From positions 1 to 43,950 of the forward strand of contig NZ_CADCWT010000014.1 in assembly GCF_902806485.1 (NCBI RefSeq): a stretch of DNA of 43,950 nucleotides. The letters are read 5' to 3'. Below are positions 11,342 through 22,288 of this stretch, piece by piece. The notes beneath the pieces are model-generated. The model saw nothing but the letters and a program-made list of their open reading frames with translations, was not told the DNA's origin and did no database searches. Both the position numbers and the translations under genes were made by a program. Every line of letters starts with the position of its first letter. The stretch's first letter is position 1. Source of the DNA: Candidatus Frankia alpina (GTDB lineage: Bacteria; Actinomycetota; Actinomycetes; Frankiales; Frankiaceae).

Positions 11342-12699
11342 GAGATCACCTTTCCGTGCTGTGGTGAGCGCCCGGCCGGCCCGCCGCCGTCTGCTCCACC
11401 CGGGGCCGGGTCGTCGGCGCGGGCCTGCGGGCGCGGCGGGCGGCTGACGACGATCGTGCCTATCTGGTTGCGCCGGCCGGCTGCCCGTTCCGCGGACAGC
11501 CGAAGACCGCCGATCGTCGCGGTCGCGCCCGGGATGGGTACCCGCCCCAGGGCGGTGACCAGCAGGCCGCCGACGGTCACCGAGTCGTCCGCGCCGGGCA
11601 GCTCGTCGACGTCGAAGTCGAACAGTTTGGCGAGGCCGTCCACGTCGAGACGGGCGGTGACCCGGGCCGTGTCGGGATCGAGCCACTCCACCGGTGCCAC
11701 CTCGCTGTCGTACTCGTCGATGATCTCGCCGACGATCTCCTCGAGGATGTCCTCGATGGTCACGAGCCCGGCGGTCCCACCGTACTCGTCGATGACGATC
11801 GCCATGTGGGTCCGCGACGCCTGCATCTCCCGCAGCAGGTCGTCGGCGGGCTTGCTCTCCGGCACGAGCACGGGCGCACGCATGATCTCGGCGATGGGGC
11901 CGTCCTCGTCGCCGTCGCGCTCGCGGCGGACCATGTCCTTGAGGAAGGCGATCCCCACGACGTCGTCGACGCTCTCGCCGATCACCGGGATCCGGGAGAA
12001 GCCGCTGCGCAGGGCGAGCGAGAGGGCCTGGCGGACGGTCTTCGTCGACTCGACGAACACCATGTCCGGCCGGGGCACCATCACCTCCCGGACGAGGGTG
12101 TCCCCCAGCTCGAACACCGACGCGATCATGTCGCGTTCCCCGCGCTCGATGACCTCGTTCTCCTCGGCGAGGTCGACCAGGTCACGCAGCTCCGCCTCGG
12201 AGGCGAAGGGCCCGTCGCGGAACCCGGGGCCCGGGGTGACGGCGTTACCCAGCGCGATGAGCAGGCGTGGCAGCGGCCCGAAGATCCGGGCGAGGCGGAC
12301 GGTGAGCCCCGCGGTGGCGAGCCCGACCGCCGGCGCGTGCTGGCGGCCGAGCGTCCGGAACATCACCCCGACGAGGATGTAGGCGATCAGGGTCGCCACC
12401 AGCGTGCCCAGCCCGATCGCGGCGAAGCCCGTGCCGTAGGCGTGCGCAAACAGGATCGTCAGGCAGGCGGCGGCGAGCATCTCGCCGACGACCCGCAGGA
12501 GCAGCAGCAACGCGAGAAAACGGCCGGGGTCGGCGACCACGGTGGCGAGGTTCGCCGCGCCCGCCCACCCCTGGCGCGCGAAGTTCTCCACCGACACCCG
12601 CGACACCCTGGCCAGGGCCGCGTCCACGCAGCCGAGCCCCGCGGCGGCAAGGGAGGCGACCGCTGTGATGAAGACAAGAAGAAGATCGCCGGAGCTCAT
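11338..12699 (-). CDS. Hemolysin-related CBS-domain transporter (CNNM/CorC family)
   Basis: A 453-residue membrane protein. The N-terminal CNNM (DUF21) domain spans about residues 1-190 with several helices, beginning MSSGDLLLVFITAVASL. A CBS-domain pair follows (about 200-330, including TLVREVMVPRPDMV and VPESKPADDLLREMQ), then a CorC/HlyC domain (LGRVPIPGATATIGGLRL). The family is linked to magnesium or other cation efflux; hemolysin is a historical name. The ATG at 12699 has a strong GGGGGAG site; the upstream in-frame extension to 12771 would overlap ybeY. It is equivalent to Rv2366c in the conserved phoH-ybeY-CBS-era operon. Confidence 0.9.
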   Translation of the reverse strand: MSSGDLLLVFITAVASLAAAGLGCVDAALARVSRVSVENFARQGWAGAANLATVVADPGRFLALLLLLRVVGEMLAAACLTILFAHAYGTGFAAIGLGTLVATLIAYILVGVMFRTLGRQHAPAVGLATAGLTVRLARIFGPLPRLLIALGNAVTPGPGFRDGPFASEAELRDLVDLAEENEVIERGERDMIASVFELGDTLVREVMVPRPDMVFVESTKTVRQALSLALRSGFSRIPVIGESVDDVVGIAFLKDMVRRERDGDEDGPIAEIMRAPVLVPESKPADDLLREMQASRTHMAIVIDEYGGTAGLVTIEDILEEIVGEIIDEYDSEVAPVEWLDPDTARVTARLDVDGLAKLFDFDVDELPGADDSVTVGGLLVTALGRVPIPGATATIGGLRLSAERAAGRRNQIGTIVVSRPPRPQARADDPAPGGADGGGPAGRSPQHGKVIS

Positions 12700-12718
12700 C
12701 GGCTCCCCCGTGCCGGGA

Positions 12719-13264
12719 TCAGCGCGCGGCGGTGGGGCCGGGCTCTCCAGCTCCGTCCGCACCGTCCGCACCGTCGGCGGGACGTTTCCCCCCGACGGCC
12801 TCCACCGCTACGTCCCAGGACGCCAGCAGCTTGTTCTGGATCTTCGACATCTCGCGTTCCTCGTCCGGCTCGGCATGGTCGTACCCGAGCAGGTGCAGGA
12901 TGCCGTGGGTACACAGCAGATGCAGCTCGCGTTCGCGGGAGTGCCCCGCCTGCTCCGCCTGACGGAGCGCGACCTCGGGGCAGAGCACCACGTCACCGAG
13001 CAGCGTCGTGGGATCGTCATCGGCCGACTCCGACCAGGATGCGTCGAACGCGTCGTCCTGGGCGAAGGACAGCACGTCGGTCGGGCCCTCCTCGCCCATA
13101 TACCGCACGTGCAGGTCGGCCATGGCCTTCTCCTCGACCAGCATCACCGACAGCTCCGCGAGCGGGTTCACCTTCATCGCGTCGAGCACGAACCGGGCGA
13201 GCGCCGTCAGCCGGACCTCGTCGACGTCGTTCGCGCCCGATTCGTTGGCGACGAACACGGCCAT
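12719..13264 (-). CDS. ybeY: Endoribonuclease YbeY
   Basis: Metal-dependent endoribonuclease for 16S rRNA 3'-end maturation and ribosome quality control. The 181-residue protein contains the zinc-binding signature [11 protein letters not shown], preceded by DVLSFAQDD and LGDVVLC. The ATG at 13264 has a GGAGAGGA ribosome site; the open frame continues to 13393 but overlaps phoH and is not YbeY-like. The C-terminus has a short Gly-Ala-Asp repeat. It lies 28 bases after phoH, the usual partner gene. Confidence 0.95.
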   Translation of the reverse strand: MAVFVANESGANDVDEVRLTALARFVLDAMKVNPLAELSVMLVEEKAMADLHVRYMGEEGPTDVLSFAQDDAFDASWSESADDDPTTLLGDVVLCPEVALRQAEQAGHSRERELHLLCTHGILHLLGYDHAEPDEEREMSKIQNKLLASWDVAVEAVGGKRPADGADGADGAGEPGPTAAR

Positions 13265-13292
13265 CAGCTGTCCTCTCCAAACCCCGACACGG

Positions 13293-14339
13293 TCACCGGC
13301 GCTCGCGGCGGCCCGGCCGGGCGGGCGCCGCCGGGGCACCGGCACGGTCCTCGACGGCGTCCCAGCGGGCGTACGCGTCGACGATCTCGCCAACCAGCCG
13401 GTGGCGAACCACGTCGGAGCTGGTCAGGGACGCGAAATGGACGTCCTCGACGCCGTCGAGGATCTCCCGGACGACCCGCAGCCCGCTGCGAGTGCCGCTG
13501 GGCAGGTCGACCTGGGTGACGTCACCCGTCACCACGATCTTGGCCCCGAAGCCGAGCCGGGTGAGGAACATCTTCATCTGCTCGGGCGAGGTGTTCTGCG
13601 CCTCGTCGAGGATGATGAAGGCGTCGTTCAGGGTCCGGCCGCGCATGTAGGCCAGCGGGGCGACCTCAATCGTCCCGGCCTGAATCAGCCGCGGGATCGA
13701 GTCCGGGTCGATCATGTCGTGCAGCGCGTCGTAGAGGGGGCGCAGGTACGGGTCGATCTTCTCGTACAGGGTGCCCGGCAGGAAGCCGAGTCGCTCCCCC
13801 GCCTCGACCGCCGGCCGGGTCAGGATGATCCGGTTGACCTTCTTGGCCTGCAGTGCCTGAACCGCCTTCGCCATCGCCAGGTACGTCTTGCCGGTGCCGG
13901 CGGGCCCGATCCCGAACACGATCGTGTGGTGGTCGATCGCGTCGACGTAACGCTTCTGGTTGAGCGTCTTGGGCCGGATCGTCCGGCCCCGGTTCGACAG
14001 GATGTTGAGGGTGAGGACCTCGGCGGGCCGTTCCTCGGAACCGCTGCGCAGCATCGCCAGGGAATGGTCGACGTGCTGCGGGCTGAGCTCGGCGCCCGCG
14101 TCGAGCAGCGCGATGAGCTCCTCGAACAGCCTCGCGGCCAGCTCGTTCTCCGCCGGCGGACCGGTGATGGTGATCTCGTTGCCGCGCACGTGGATGTCCG
14201 AGGAAAACGCCCGCTCGACGGTGCGCAGCAGCTCGTCCTGGTGGCCCAGCAGGCTCACCATGCTGTGCGGGCCGGGGACGACGATGCGCGTCGTGACCGG
14301 AGCGGGCGACGCGACGGGTGGCGTGACGGATTCGGGCAT
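13293..14339 (-). CDS. phoH: PhoH-like ATPase
   Basis: A 348-residue P-loop ATPase, probably RNA-related and partnered with YbeY. A basic KH-like N-terminal half (about residues 20-110) precedes the ATPase domain with Walker [16 protein letters not shown], Walker B IILDEAQN and [12 protein letters not shown]. The ATG at 14339 is not preceded by an obvious ribosome site, which may indicate a short or absent leader. It appears to be the first gene of the phoH-ybeY-CBS-deaminase-like-era operon. Confidence 0.93.
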   Translation of the reverse strand: MPESVTPPVASPAPVTTRIVVPGPHSMVSLLGHQDELLRTVERAFSSDIHVRGNEITITGPPAENELAARLFEELIALLDAGAELSPQHVDHSLAMLRSGSEERPAEVLTLNILSNRGRTIRPKTLNQKRYVDAIDHHTIVFGIGPAGTGKTYLAMAKAVQALQAKKVNRIILTRPAVEAGERLGFLPGTLYEKIDPYLRPLYDALHDMIDPDSIPRLIQAGTIEVAPLAYMRGRTLNDAFIILDEAQNTSPEQMKMFLTRLGFGAKIVVTGDVTQVDLPSGTRSGLRVVREILDGVEDVHFASLTSSDVVRHRLVGEIVDAYARWDAVEDRAGAPAAPARPGRRERR

Positions 14340-14486
14340 AGAGAGCGGCCAGCTACGGCCGCGGCACCTCTCGGGATCGATAGCCGTGGTGGATGGTGCG
14401 GTGCGCGGCGGCTTGGCGTCAGGTCAGCGCCCTGCCGAGGCAGGAGCCGCTCACCGAAAGCCAGCCACGGGCGCTACCCCGCCAGT

Positions 14487-15278
14487 CTATCCATCATCAC
14501 ACCTAGCGTCCCAGCGGCCGAGATCCGCAAGGACGACCGAGGACGCGACCACGCCGGCGGTGGAGGTACGCAGCACGGTCGGGCCCAGGCGCGCCACCGC
14601 GGCGCCGGCCTGACGCAACGCCTCCACCTCTGCGTCGGCGATGCCGCCCTCGGGCCCCACGACCAGCAGAATCTCCGCCGCCGGCCCGGTCTGCGCCGCC
14701 GCCGTCGCGTCGAGGGCCGTCGCGTCGAGGCGGGCCAGGCCCACCAGCGGGTCGCCGGCCTGCTCGTGCAGCACCACGGCGAGGGCCGCCGACGCCACCC
14801 GCCGGGTCAGCTCCGCCGCCCCGACCAGGGCACCGACCACCGGCCAGTGCAGCCGGTGGGACTGCTTCGACGCCTCCGCCGCGGCCCGGACCCAGCGTTC
14901 CCTGGCCCGCGCGCCCCGCTCACCCTCCCAGCGGACCACTGACCGCGCCGCCGACCACGGCACGATCTCGTCGACGCCGACCTCGGTCAGCATCTCCACC
15001 GCGCGCTCGCCGCGGTCGCCCTTGGCCAGCGCCTGCACGACGACGAGACGCGGACGGGGCGCCGCCGCGTCGACCCGCCGGCGCACCGCGCAGTCGATCT
15101 CGTCGCGGCGGACCGCCACGACGGCGCACTCCAACCCTGCCCCGTAACCGTCGGTGACGTCCACCGACTCGCCTGGCCGCAACCGGCGCACCGTCGCCGC
15201 ATGACGCCCCTCGGGGCCGGCCAGGGTGAACACGTCCGCGGTGGGCAGCGGGGACAGCCGGAACAGCGCGTTGGTCAG
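14487..15278 (-). CDS. rsmE: 16S rRNA m3U1498 methyltransferase RsmE, probable CTG start
   Basis: Methylates N3 of U1498 of 16S rRNA using S-adenosylmethionine. The product has an N-terminal PUA-like part (GPEGRHAATVRRLRPGE) and a SPOUT knot at the end (LVVGPEGG, then LGPTVLRTSTAG). The first ordinary start in frame is GTG 15233, but it has no ribosome site and would drop the first beta strand. The CTG at 15276-15278 follows GGAGAGGA by six bases and gives LTNALFRLSPLPTAD before the conserved region, a typical RsmE N-terminus. No in-frame ATG, GTG or TTG occurs between there and the dnaJ stop. With the CTG start the protein has 263 residues; with the GTG start, 248. Confidence 0.88.
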   Translation of the reverse strand: MTNALFRLSPLPTADVFTLAGPEGRHAATVRRLRPGESVDVTDGYGAGLECAVVAVRRDEIDCAVRRRVDAAAPRPRLVVVQALAKGDRGERAVEMLTEVGVDEIVPWSAARSVVRWEGERGARARERWVRAAAEASKQSHRLHWPVVGALVGAAELTRRVASAALAVVLHEQAGDPLVGLARLDATALDATAAAQTGPAAEILLVVGPEGGIADAEVEALRQAGAAVARLGPTVLRTSTAGVVASSVVLADLGRWDARCDDG

Positions 15279-15292
15279 TGGAGATCCTCTCC
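15279..15292 (-). promoter_or_regulatory. Shine-Dalgarno site pointing to a CTG start (rsmE)
   Basis: On the minus strand GGAGAGGA (15292 to 15285) lies six bases before CTG (15278-15276). It is the only strong ribosome site between dnaJ and the rsmE coding region. Confidence 0.65.
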
Positions 15293-15340
15293 GGCGGGGA
15301 ACGAGCGTCGGGCGGCCCTGAGGCCGACCGTGACAGCGGG

Positions 15341-16486
15341 TTAGCGCCCGCGCCGCGAGCCGCGACGGCGGAACAACCCGCTCGCGCCGCCGCCGCCGGA
15401 GCCGCCCACGACCGCGGGCGCCTCCTCGTCGCGGATCTTCGCCAGCTCCCGCAGCAGCCGCTCCTGCTCCGCGTCCAGCTTCGTCGGCGTCTCCACGTTG
15501 ATGTGGATGTGCAGGTGCCCCCGCCCGGCGGCGCGCAGGTGCGGGACGCCACGGCCGGCGAGCTTGATGACCTCGCCCGGCTGGGTGCCCGGCTTCACCG
15601 CGATGGTCTCAGTGCCGTCGAGGGTCTCCAGGGTGGCGGAGGTGCCCAGCGCCGCCGAGGTCATCGGCAGCGGCAGCTCACAGTGCAGATCGTCGCCCTC
15701 GCGGGTGAACACCTGATGCTGGCGCTCGGAGACCTCGACATAGAGGTCGCCGGGCGGCCCACCGCTGGGACCGACCTCGCCCTCCCCGGACAGCCGGATG
15801 CGCATCCCGTCCTCGACGCCGGAGGGGATCTTCACCGTCAGGGTGCGGCGCTTACGGACCCGGCCGTCCCCGCCGCAGTCGCGGCAGGGATGCTCGATCA
15901 GCGTGCCGGTACCCGAGCAGCGCGGGCAGGGGCGAGAGGTCACCATCTGCCCGAGGAAGGATCGGGTGACCTGCTGAACCTCCCCTCGACCGCCGCAGGT
16001 GCCGCAGGTCGAGGGGTGGGTGCCGGGGGTAGCCCCGGTACCGGTGCAGGTCGAGCACACGGCCGCCGTGTCCACGGTGATCTCGCGGGTGGCGCCGAAG
16101 GCGGTCTCGGCCAGATCCAGCTCGATCCGCAGCAGTGCGTCGTTGCCGCGCCGGACCCGGGAGCGCGGGCCGCGGGCCGTCCCGCCGCCGAAGAAGGCGT
16201 CCATGATGTCGCCGAGCCCACCGAAGCCGGCGCCGAACGGCGAGCCGGCGCCCCCACCACCGCCACCGGGCGCGAGCGGGTCACCGCCCAAGTCGACGAT
16301 CTGGCGCTTCTCCGGGTCAGAGAGCACCTCGTAGGCCGCGGTCACCCCGCGGAAACGCTGCTGCGCTTCCGGGTCGGGGTTGACGTCTGGATGCAGTTCC
16401 CGGGCGAGTTTGCGGTAGGCCCGTTTGATCTCGTCGTTCGACGCGTCTCGGCGCACGCCGAGCACTGCGTAGTAGTCCACGGCCAT
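15341..16486 (-). CDS. dnaJ: Chaperone DnaJ (DnaJ2 type)
   Basis: Hsp40 co-chaperone that delivers clients to DnaK and stimulates its ATPase. The 381-residue protein has the J domain ([23 protein letters not shown] tripeptide in ELHPDVNPD), a Gly-rich stretch, four zinc-finger CxxCxGxG-type repeats ([32 protein letters not shown]) and the C-terminal substrate domain; the last 15 residues are basic (RRRGSRRGR). Its ATG overlaps the hrcA stop by one base (TGATG), so hrcA and dnaJ are co-translated. The hrcA linkage identifies it as DnaJ2 rather than the DnaJ of the dnaK operon. Confidence 0.96.
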   Translation of the reverse strand: MAVDYYAVLGVRRDASNDEIKRAYRKLARELHPDVNPDPEAQQRFRGVTAAYEVLSDPEKRQIVDLGGDPLAPGGGGGGAGSPFGAGFGGLGDIMDAFFGGGTARGPRSRVRRGNDALLRIELDLAETAFGATREITVDTAAVCSTCTGTGATPGTHPSTCGTCGGRGEVQQVTRSFLGQMVTSRPCPRCSGTGTLIEHPCRDCGGDGRVRKRRTLTVKIPSGVEDGMRIRLSGEGEVGPSGGPPGDLYVEVSERQHQVFTREGDDLHCELPLPMTSAALGTSATLETLDGTETIAVKPGTQPGEVIKLAGRGVPHLRAAGRGHLHIHINVETPTKLDAEQERLLRELAKIRDEEAPAVVGGSGGGGASGLFRRRGSRRGR

Positions 16487-17505
16487 CAGTCGGCACCCAA
16501 GAGTTCACCCACGTATTTGGCGACGGCCCGGACGGCCGCCATCGTCCACGGATAGTCCATGCGCATCGGGCCGACCACTCCCATTCCGCCCAGGGCGAAA
16601 GGACCGCGGCCATAGCCGGTGGCCACCACCGCGGTCGTCCGCAGGGCGTCCACGTCCGTCTCTCGACCGATGCGTACCGTTACAGTACCGGTCTCGCGGG
16701 CCGAGCCGATAAGCTTCATCAACACGACCTGCTCCTCGAGCGCCTCCAGTATCGACCGCAGCGAATCGGCGAAGTCAACCGAGGCCCTGGTGAGGTTCGC
16801 CGTGCCGGCCATGGCGAGGCGCTCCTCCGGGCGCTCCGCCAGGGATTCCAGCACCACCCCGGTCATCGTCGCCAGGCATGGCCGCAGCTCGGGGCGAGTC
16901 TGGTCGGACAGGGTGGCGACAACCTCGGGTGCGTCGGCCAGCCGTTGGCCGGCCAGCGCGCAGTTGAGGGTCGCCCGGAGCTCGCCCGCGATCTCGTCGT
17001 CCACGGGCGTGAGGCTATCGATGATCCGCTGCTCGACCCGCCCGGTATCGGTGATCATCACCATGAGCATCCGGCGCGGCCCGAGGGTCACGACCTCGAT
17101 GTGCCGGACGCTGCTGCTCGACAGCGACGGGTACTGCACCACCGCCACCTGGCGGGTGAGCTGGGCGAGCAGGCGAACCGAGCGGCGCACGACGTCATCG
17201 AGGTCGACCGCGCCCTCCAGGAAGCTCTGGATGGCCCGCCGCTCGGCCCGAGACAGCGGCTTCACCCCGGACAGCCGGTCGACGAACAACCGATAGCCCT
17301 TGTCCGTCGGGATACGCCCAGCGCTGGTGTGGGGCTGGGTGATGTAGCCCTCTTCCTCCAGCGCGGACATGTCATTACGGACAGTAGCCGGCGAGACGCC
17401 GAGGCTATGACGCTCCGCCAGCGCCTTGGAACCCACCGGCTCGTTACTGAGGACAAAGTCCTCCACGATCGCCCGTAGGACTTCGAGCCGCCGATCCTCT
17501 AGCAC
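16486..17505 (-). CDS. hrcA: Heat-inducible transcription repressor HrcA
   Basis: Repressor that binds CIRCE operators and controls class I heat-shock genes. The 339-residue protein has the N-terminal winged helix ([20 protein letters not shown], then [18 protein letters not shown]) and the GAF-like HrcA domain, ending in [26 protein letters not shown] element lies about 75 bases upstream of the start, so it should repress itself together with dnaJ and probably rsmE. Length is normal for the family. Confidence 0.96.
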   Translation of the reverse strand: MLEDRRLEVLRAIVEDFVLSNEPVGSKALAERHSLGVSPATVRNDMSALEEEGYITQPHTSAGRIPTDKGYRLFVDRLSGVKPLSRAERRAIQSFLEGAVDLDDVVRRSVRLLAQLTRQVAVVQYPSLSSSSVRHIEVVTLGPRRMLMVMITDTGRVEQRIIDSLTPVDDEIAGELRATLNCALAGQRLADAPEVVATLSDQTRPELRPCLATMTGVVLESLAERPEERLAMAGTANLTRASVDFADSLRSILEALEEQVVLMKLIGSARETGTVTVRIGRETDVDALRTTAVVATGYGRGPFALGGMGVVGPMRMDYPWTMAAVRAVAKYVGELLGAD

Positions 17506-17580
17506 GCGGTCGCACCCCCTTCACCAAGCGGGACGTGGCCGGGCCACGGTGCGCGCACCTGCACCGACGGACACCAGGCC

Positions 17581-17605
17581 TGGCACTCGGCCGCAGTGAG
17601 TGCCA
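17581..17605 (-). promoter_or_regulatory. CIRCE operator upstream of hrcA-dnaJ
   Basis: TGGCACTC, nine-base spacer, GAGTGCCA: a perfect 8-9-8 inverted repeat matching the CIRCE consensus core. A TACACT -10-like hexamer lies just upstream on the minus strand (17608-17613), so HrcA would cover the transcription start. This supports HrcA-mediated heat-shock control of hrcA-dnaJ. Confidence 0.92.
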
Positions 17606-17750
17606 AGTGTAGCCGCCGGCCCTGCATGAAGCACAGAACATGAGCCGCTCCACGAATGGCAGGTGAGGAGCTGGCGACATCCTTCCCACCGAACGACCAG
17701 GGGGGCACCCCGGTTCCGCGCCGCCGCAGTCACGCCCGATCGGGTGCCGG

Positions 17751-18986
17751 TCAGTCGGGCAGCAGCGCCCGAACCGCCGTGTCGGTGAGCAAGCGACCGC
17801 GCTGGGTCAACCGCACTCGGTCGAACTCGAGCGCGCCCGGTTCGACCAGGCCGGATCGGGCGAGGCCCGCGCAGGCCGCCAGCCCGGCTTCGTCGAGCTC
17901 GGCGACGCCGAGCCCCTCCGCCAGCCGCACCCCCAGCATGACTCGCTCGACCCGGCGGGTGGACGCGTCGAGTTCCTCGCGCGCCGCAGCCGGACTGCGC
18001 TGGGCGGCGAGGCGGGCGGCGTACTCCGCCGGATGGCGCACGTTCCACCACCGCACGCCGCCGACGTGGCTGTGGGCCCCCGGGCCGAAGCCCCACCAGT
18101 GATCGCCTCGCCAGTAGCCCAGGTTGTGCCGGCAGCGGGTGGCCGAATCTCGCGACCAGTTGCTGACCTCGTAGTTGGTCAGCCCGGCGGAGGTGAGGAT
18201 CTCGTCGGCGAGCAGGTACCGGTCGGCGAGCAGGTCGTCGTCCGGCTCGAGCAGCTCGCCGCGGCGCACCCGGTGCGACAGCTTGGTGCCCTCCTCCACG
18301 GTCAGCGCGTAGGCGCTGACGTGGTCCGGCCCCAGCTGCACGGCCGCCCGCAGGCTCGCCGCCCAGTCGGCCTCGGACTCGCCCGGAGCCCCGTAGATCA
18401 GGTCGAGGCTCACCTGTTCGAACCCGGCCTTGCGCGCCCAGCGCATCACCTCGGAGACCCGCCCGGGGGTGTGCCGGCGATCCAACGCCGCCAGCACGTG
18501 CGGCCGGTCGCTCTGCATGCCGAACGAGATCCGCGTGTAGCCCGCTGCGCGCAGCTGCTCGAGCTGGGCCGGATCGACCGACTCGGGGTTCGCCTCGGTG
18601 GTGACCTCCGCGTCGGCGGCGAGCCCGAACTCGGCGTCCAGGGCACGCAGCAGGCGGGCGAGGTCGCCCGCGGAGAGCAGGGTCGGCGTGCCCCCGCCGA
18701 CGAACACGGTCGAGATGGCCACGTCGACGTCGCCCAGCACCGCCCGGGCCAGCCGGACCTCCTGCGTGGCGATGTCGACGAAGGTCGTCAGGCCCACCGA
18801 GGAGACCAGCGCGCCGCCCAGGTCCGCCGCCGTGTAGGTGTTGAAGTCACAGTAGCCGCAGCGCGCCGCGCAGTAGGGCACATGCACGTACGCCCCGAAC
18901 GCGCGCTCGGTCAACTCGGCCAGCGCGGCCGGCGGGAGAGCGCCGTCGTCGGGCGGAGGTGACCCGTCGGGAGGCTTTTGTGGCAT
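17751..18986 (-). CDS. hemW: Radical SAM protein HemW (HemN-like)
   Basis: Radical SAM protein related to oxygen-independent coproporphyrinogen oxidase. HemW members are now regarded as haem chaperones rather than oxidases. The 411-residue protein has the cluster motif CAARCGYC (Cys 39, 43, 46) preceded by YVHVPY, then GGGTPTLLS, TTEANPES and RISFGMQS, and a C-terminal HemN domain. It lacks the long N-terminal extension of true HemN. The ATG at 18986 is preceded by a G-rich run. It is placed near hrcA and lepA, as in other actinobacteria. Confidence 0.93.
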   Translation of the reverse strand: MPQKPPDGSPPPDDGALPPAALAELTERAFGAYVHVPYCAARCGYCDFNTYTAADLGGALVSSVGLTTFVDIATQEVRLARAVLGDVDVAISTVFVGGGTPTLLSAGDLARLLRALDAEFGLAADAEVTTEANPESVDPAQLEQLRAAGYTRISFGMQSDRPHVLAALDRRHTPGRVSEVMRWARKAGFEQVSLDLIYGAPGESEADWAASLRAAVQLGPDHVSAYALTVEEGTKLSHRVRRGELLEPDDDLLADRYLLADEILTSAGLTNYEVSNWSRDSATRCRHNLGYWRGDHWWGFGPGAHSHVGGVRWWNVRHPAEYAARLAAQRSPAAAREELDASTRRVERVMLGVRLAEGLGVAELDEAGLAACAGLARSGLVEPGALEFDRVRLTQRGRLLTDTAVRALLPD

Positions 18987-19214
18987 GCCCCCAGTGTGCC
19001 CCCAACGCAGGGGGTTGTAGCAACGCCACCTTTGTCAAGCACACGAGCGGGCCGCTGACGACCACACCGGGACCACGACGGGACAAGTACCGGAAACGGC
19101 CAGCCCGGCGGCGCAGACGAGACGTCGAGCACGTTTTGTCACCGTTGTGTACGGAAGATCGGATATGGGCGGGCCATCGTGGCCCGGTCGAGCCCGATGC
19201 GAAAAGATCAGGCC

Positions 19215-19370
19215 ATGGACGATGACGTACGGACCGTTCTCGAGGAGATCTCCGAGCTGCTCCCGCCCCGAACCACCGTGTATCGTTCCGGCGCCGCCGC
19301 GCCCGCCGGTGATCTTCCGGTCGCCGAACCGGCGACCGAACCGATCCGCCTGCCGGCGAGCCCGCTGTAG
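19215..19370 (+). CDS. Possible 51-residue protein of unknown function
   Basis: A short plus-strand frame that would encode a protein starting MDDDVRTVLEEISELLPP, with an amphipathic acidic helix, followed by a Pro/Ala-rich tail. It ends two bases before the lepA stop on the opposite strand. An AGG lies five bases before the ATG and the upstream segment (about 19130-19175) is less GC-rich, compatible with a promoter. I recognise no family. It could be chance. Confidence 0.35.
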   Translation: MDDDVRTVLEEISELLPPRTTVYRSGAAAPAGDLPVAEPATEPIRLPASPL

Positions 19371-19371
19371 G

Positions 19372-21219
<1,848 letters not shown>

Positions 21220-21544
21220 GCGGAAGGTTCTCGTTTCACTCGCGGTGGTCACGGGAGCGTGTCCCGTGCCGGGATCTGGGTCGACCTGTCCTTCATCGTG
21301 CCAGGAGCCGGCACGGAGGTTGCGCCGGTGCACCGGCCGCCACCGGTTTGGTATTCTGGGTGCCGCCTTGGTGGGCCGTATCGCCGTGCCAAGCGGTCCG
21401 GCCGCTCCGCCTCCCGGTGACACCGGGTTCGGCGCAGGTGGCTGGCTTGCTGAGGCGCCGGTAGTCCAGGCCGCCGTGCGCGGCCGGCATCCGTATGATG
21501 ACGTGTCCGCATCATCCCGACTCGACAACCAGAGGTTCCTCCGC
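21220..21544. promoter_or_regulatory. Divergent lepA / rpsT promoter region
   Basis: 325 bases without a gene. On the plus strand TATTCT at 21352-21357 is the most -10-like hexamer and would give an rpsT leader of about 180 bases; the -35 region is unclear. rpsT leaders are often long and autoregulated by S20, but I see no specific S20-binding structure that I can claim. Confidence 0.4.
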
Positions 21545-21814
21545 GTGGCCAACATCAAGTCGCAGATCAAGCGCAACCTCACCAACGAGAAGCGGCGGCT
21601 GCGCAACAAGGCTGTCAAGTCCGAGCTCAAGACGCACGTGCGCCGCTTCCGCGACGCGGTCGAGGCGGGCGACGCCGATCGCACCAGCGAGACCCTTCGG
21701 GCCGCCTCCCGCAAGCTGGACAAGGCCGTCAGCAAGGGTGTCATCCACCCGAACCAGGCCGCCAACAAGAAGTCGGCGTTGGCCCGCGCGCACGCTAGCC
21801 TGACCGCCAGCTGA
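21545..21814 (+). CDS. rpsT: 30S ribosomal protein S20
   Basis: Primary 16S rRNA-binding protein of the small subunit. The 89-residue protein begins [20 protein letters not shown] and ends in the helix [20 protein letters not shown], both typical of S20. The GTG at 21545 is preceded by AGAGG at nine bases. It is the clearest plus-strand gene of the left half, and a good terminator follows. Confidence 0.97.
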   Translation: MANIKSQIKRNLTNEKRRLRNKAVKSELKTHVRRFRDAVEAGDADRTSETLRAASRKLDKAVSKGVIHPNQAANKKSALARAHASLTAS

Positions 21815-21827
21815 AACCGCGCGGCGG

Positions 21828-21857
21828 AGCCGGGGCGCCACGGGTGCTCCGGCTTTT
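21828..21857 (+). terminator. Rho-independent terminator of rpsT
   Basis: AGCCGGGGC (21828-21836) pairs with GCTCCGGCT (21846-21854), nine base pairs with one G-T pair and a nine-base loop. The arm runs directly into TTTTCT, the best T-tract terminator in the window. Confidence 0.85.
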
Positions 21858-21904
21858 CTGCGTGCCCGCGCTGCCCGCCACCCTCAGCGTGACCAGCACG
21901 ACGC

Positions 21905-22288
21905 CTACCGGGTAGCCGGGTCGCCCGGCGAGTTCCGCGCCGTCGCGGGATCCGAGTCCGCCGGATCGCGGTCCGCCGGGTGGAGCATCCGGTCGAGCAG
22001 CTCGTGGTAGGCGACCATCGCGGCGACGGCCGGCGGCAGGACGCCCACCACCCAGGCGCTCGCCAGATCCCCCAGCGCGACGACCACCGTGACCAGCGCG
22101 GTGACGGTCATGAGCAGCGCGCGCATCCAGCCCGCGGGCAGGACCCGCAGCCCGAACCAACCTCCCGGCGGCGGCGCGTCGGAATCGTCGGACTCCCCGG
22201 CGTCGTGCCCCCGAGCCGGCCCGGGCCAGCCACCCGCGCCGCCCTTCGACGGGGACGGCCCGGCCGGCGGGGGCTGTGCCCCGGTCAT
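21905..22288 (-). CDS. Small two-helix membrane protein, function unknown
   Basis: A 127-residue protein with a Pro/Gly-rich N-terminus, then hydrophobic segments around [20 protein letters not shown] and [16 protein letters not shown], and a charged tail. I recognise no domain. Its ATG overlaps the holA stop in an ATGA junction, which supports it as real and as co-translated with holA. Both ends are predicted to lie on the same side of the membrane. Confidence 0.6.
   Translation of the reverse strand: MTGAQPPPAGPSPSKGGAGGWPGPARGHDAGESDDSDAPPPGGWFGLRVLPAGWMRALLMTVTALVTVVVALGDLASAWVVGVLPPAVAAMVAYHELLDRMLHPADRDPADSDPATARNSPGDPATR

Noticed and set aside
21220..21768. 183-residue N-terminal extension of LepA
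   Set aside because: Its distal part is antisense to rpsT and it is low-complexity; LepA homology begins near 21180.
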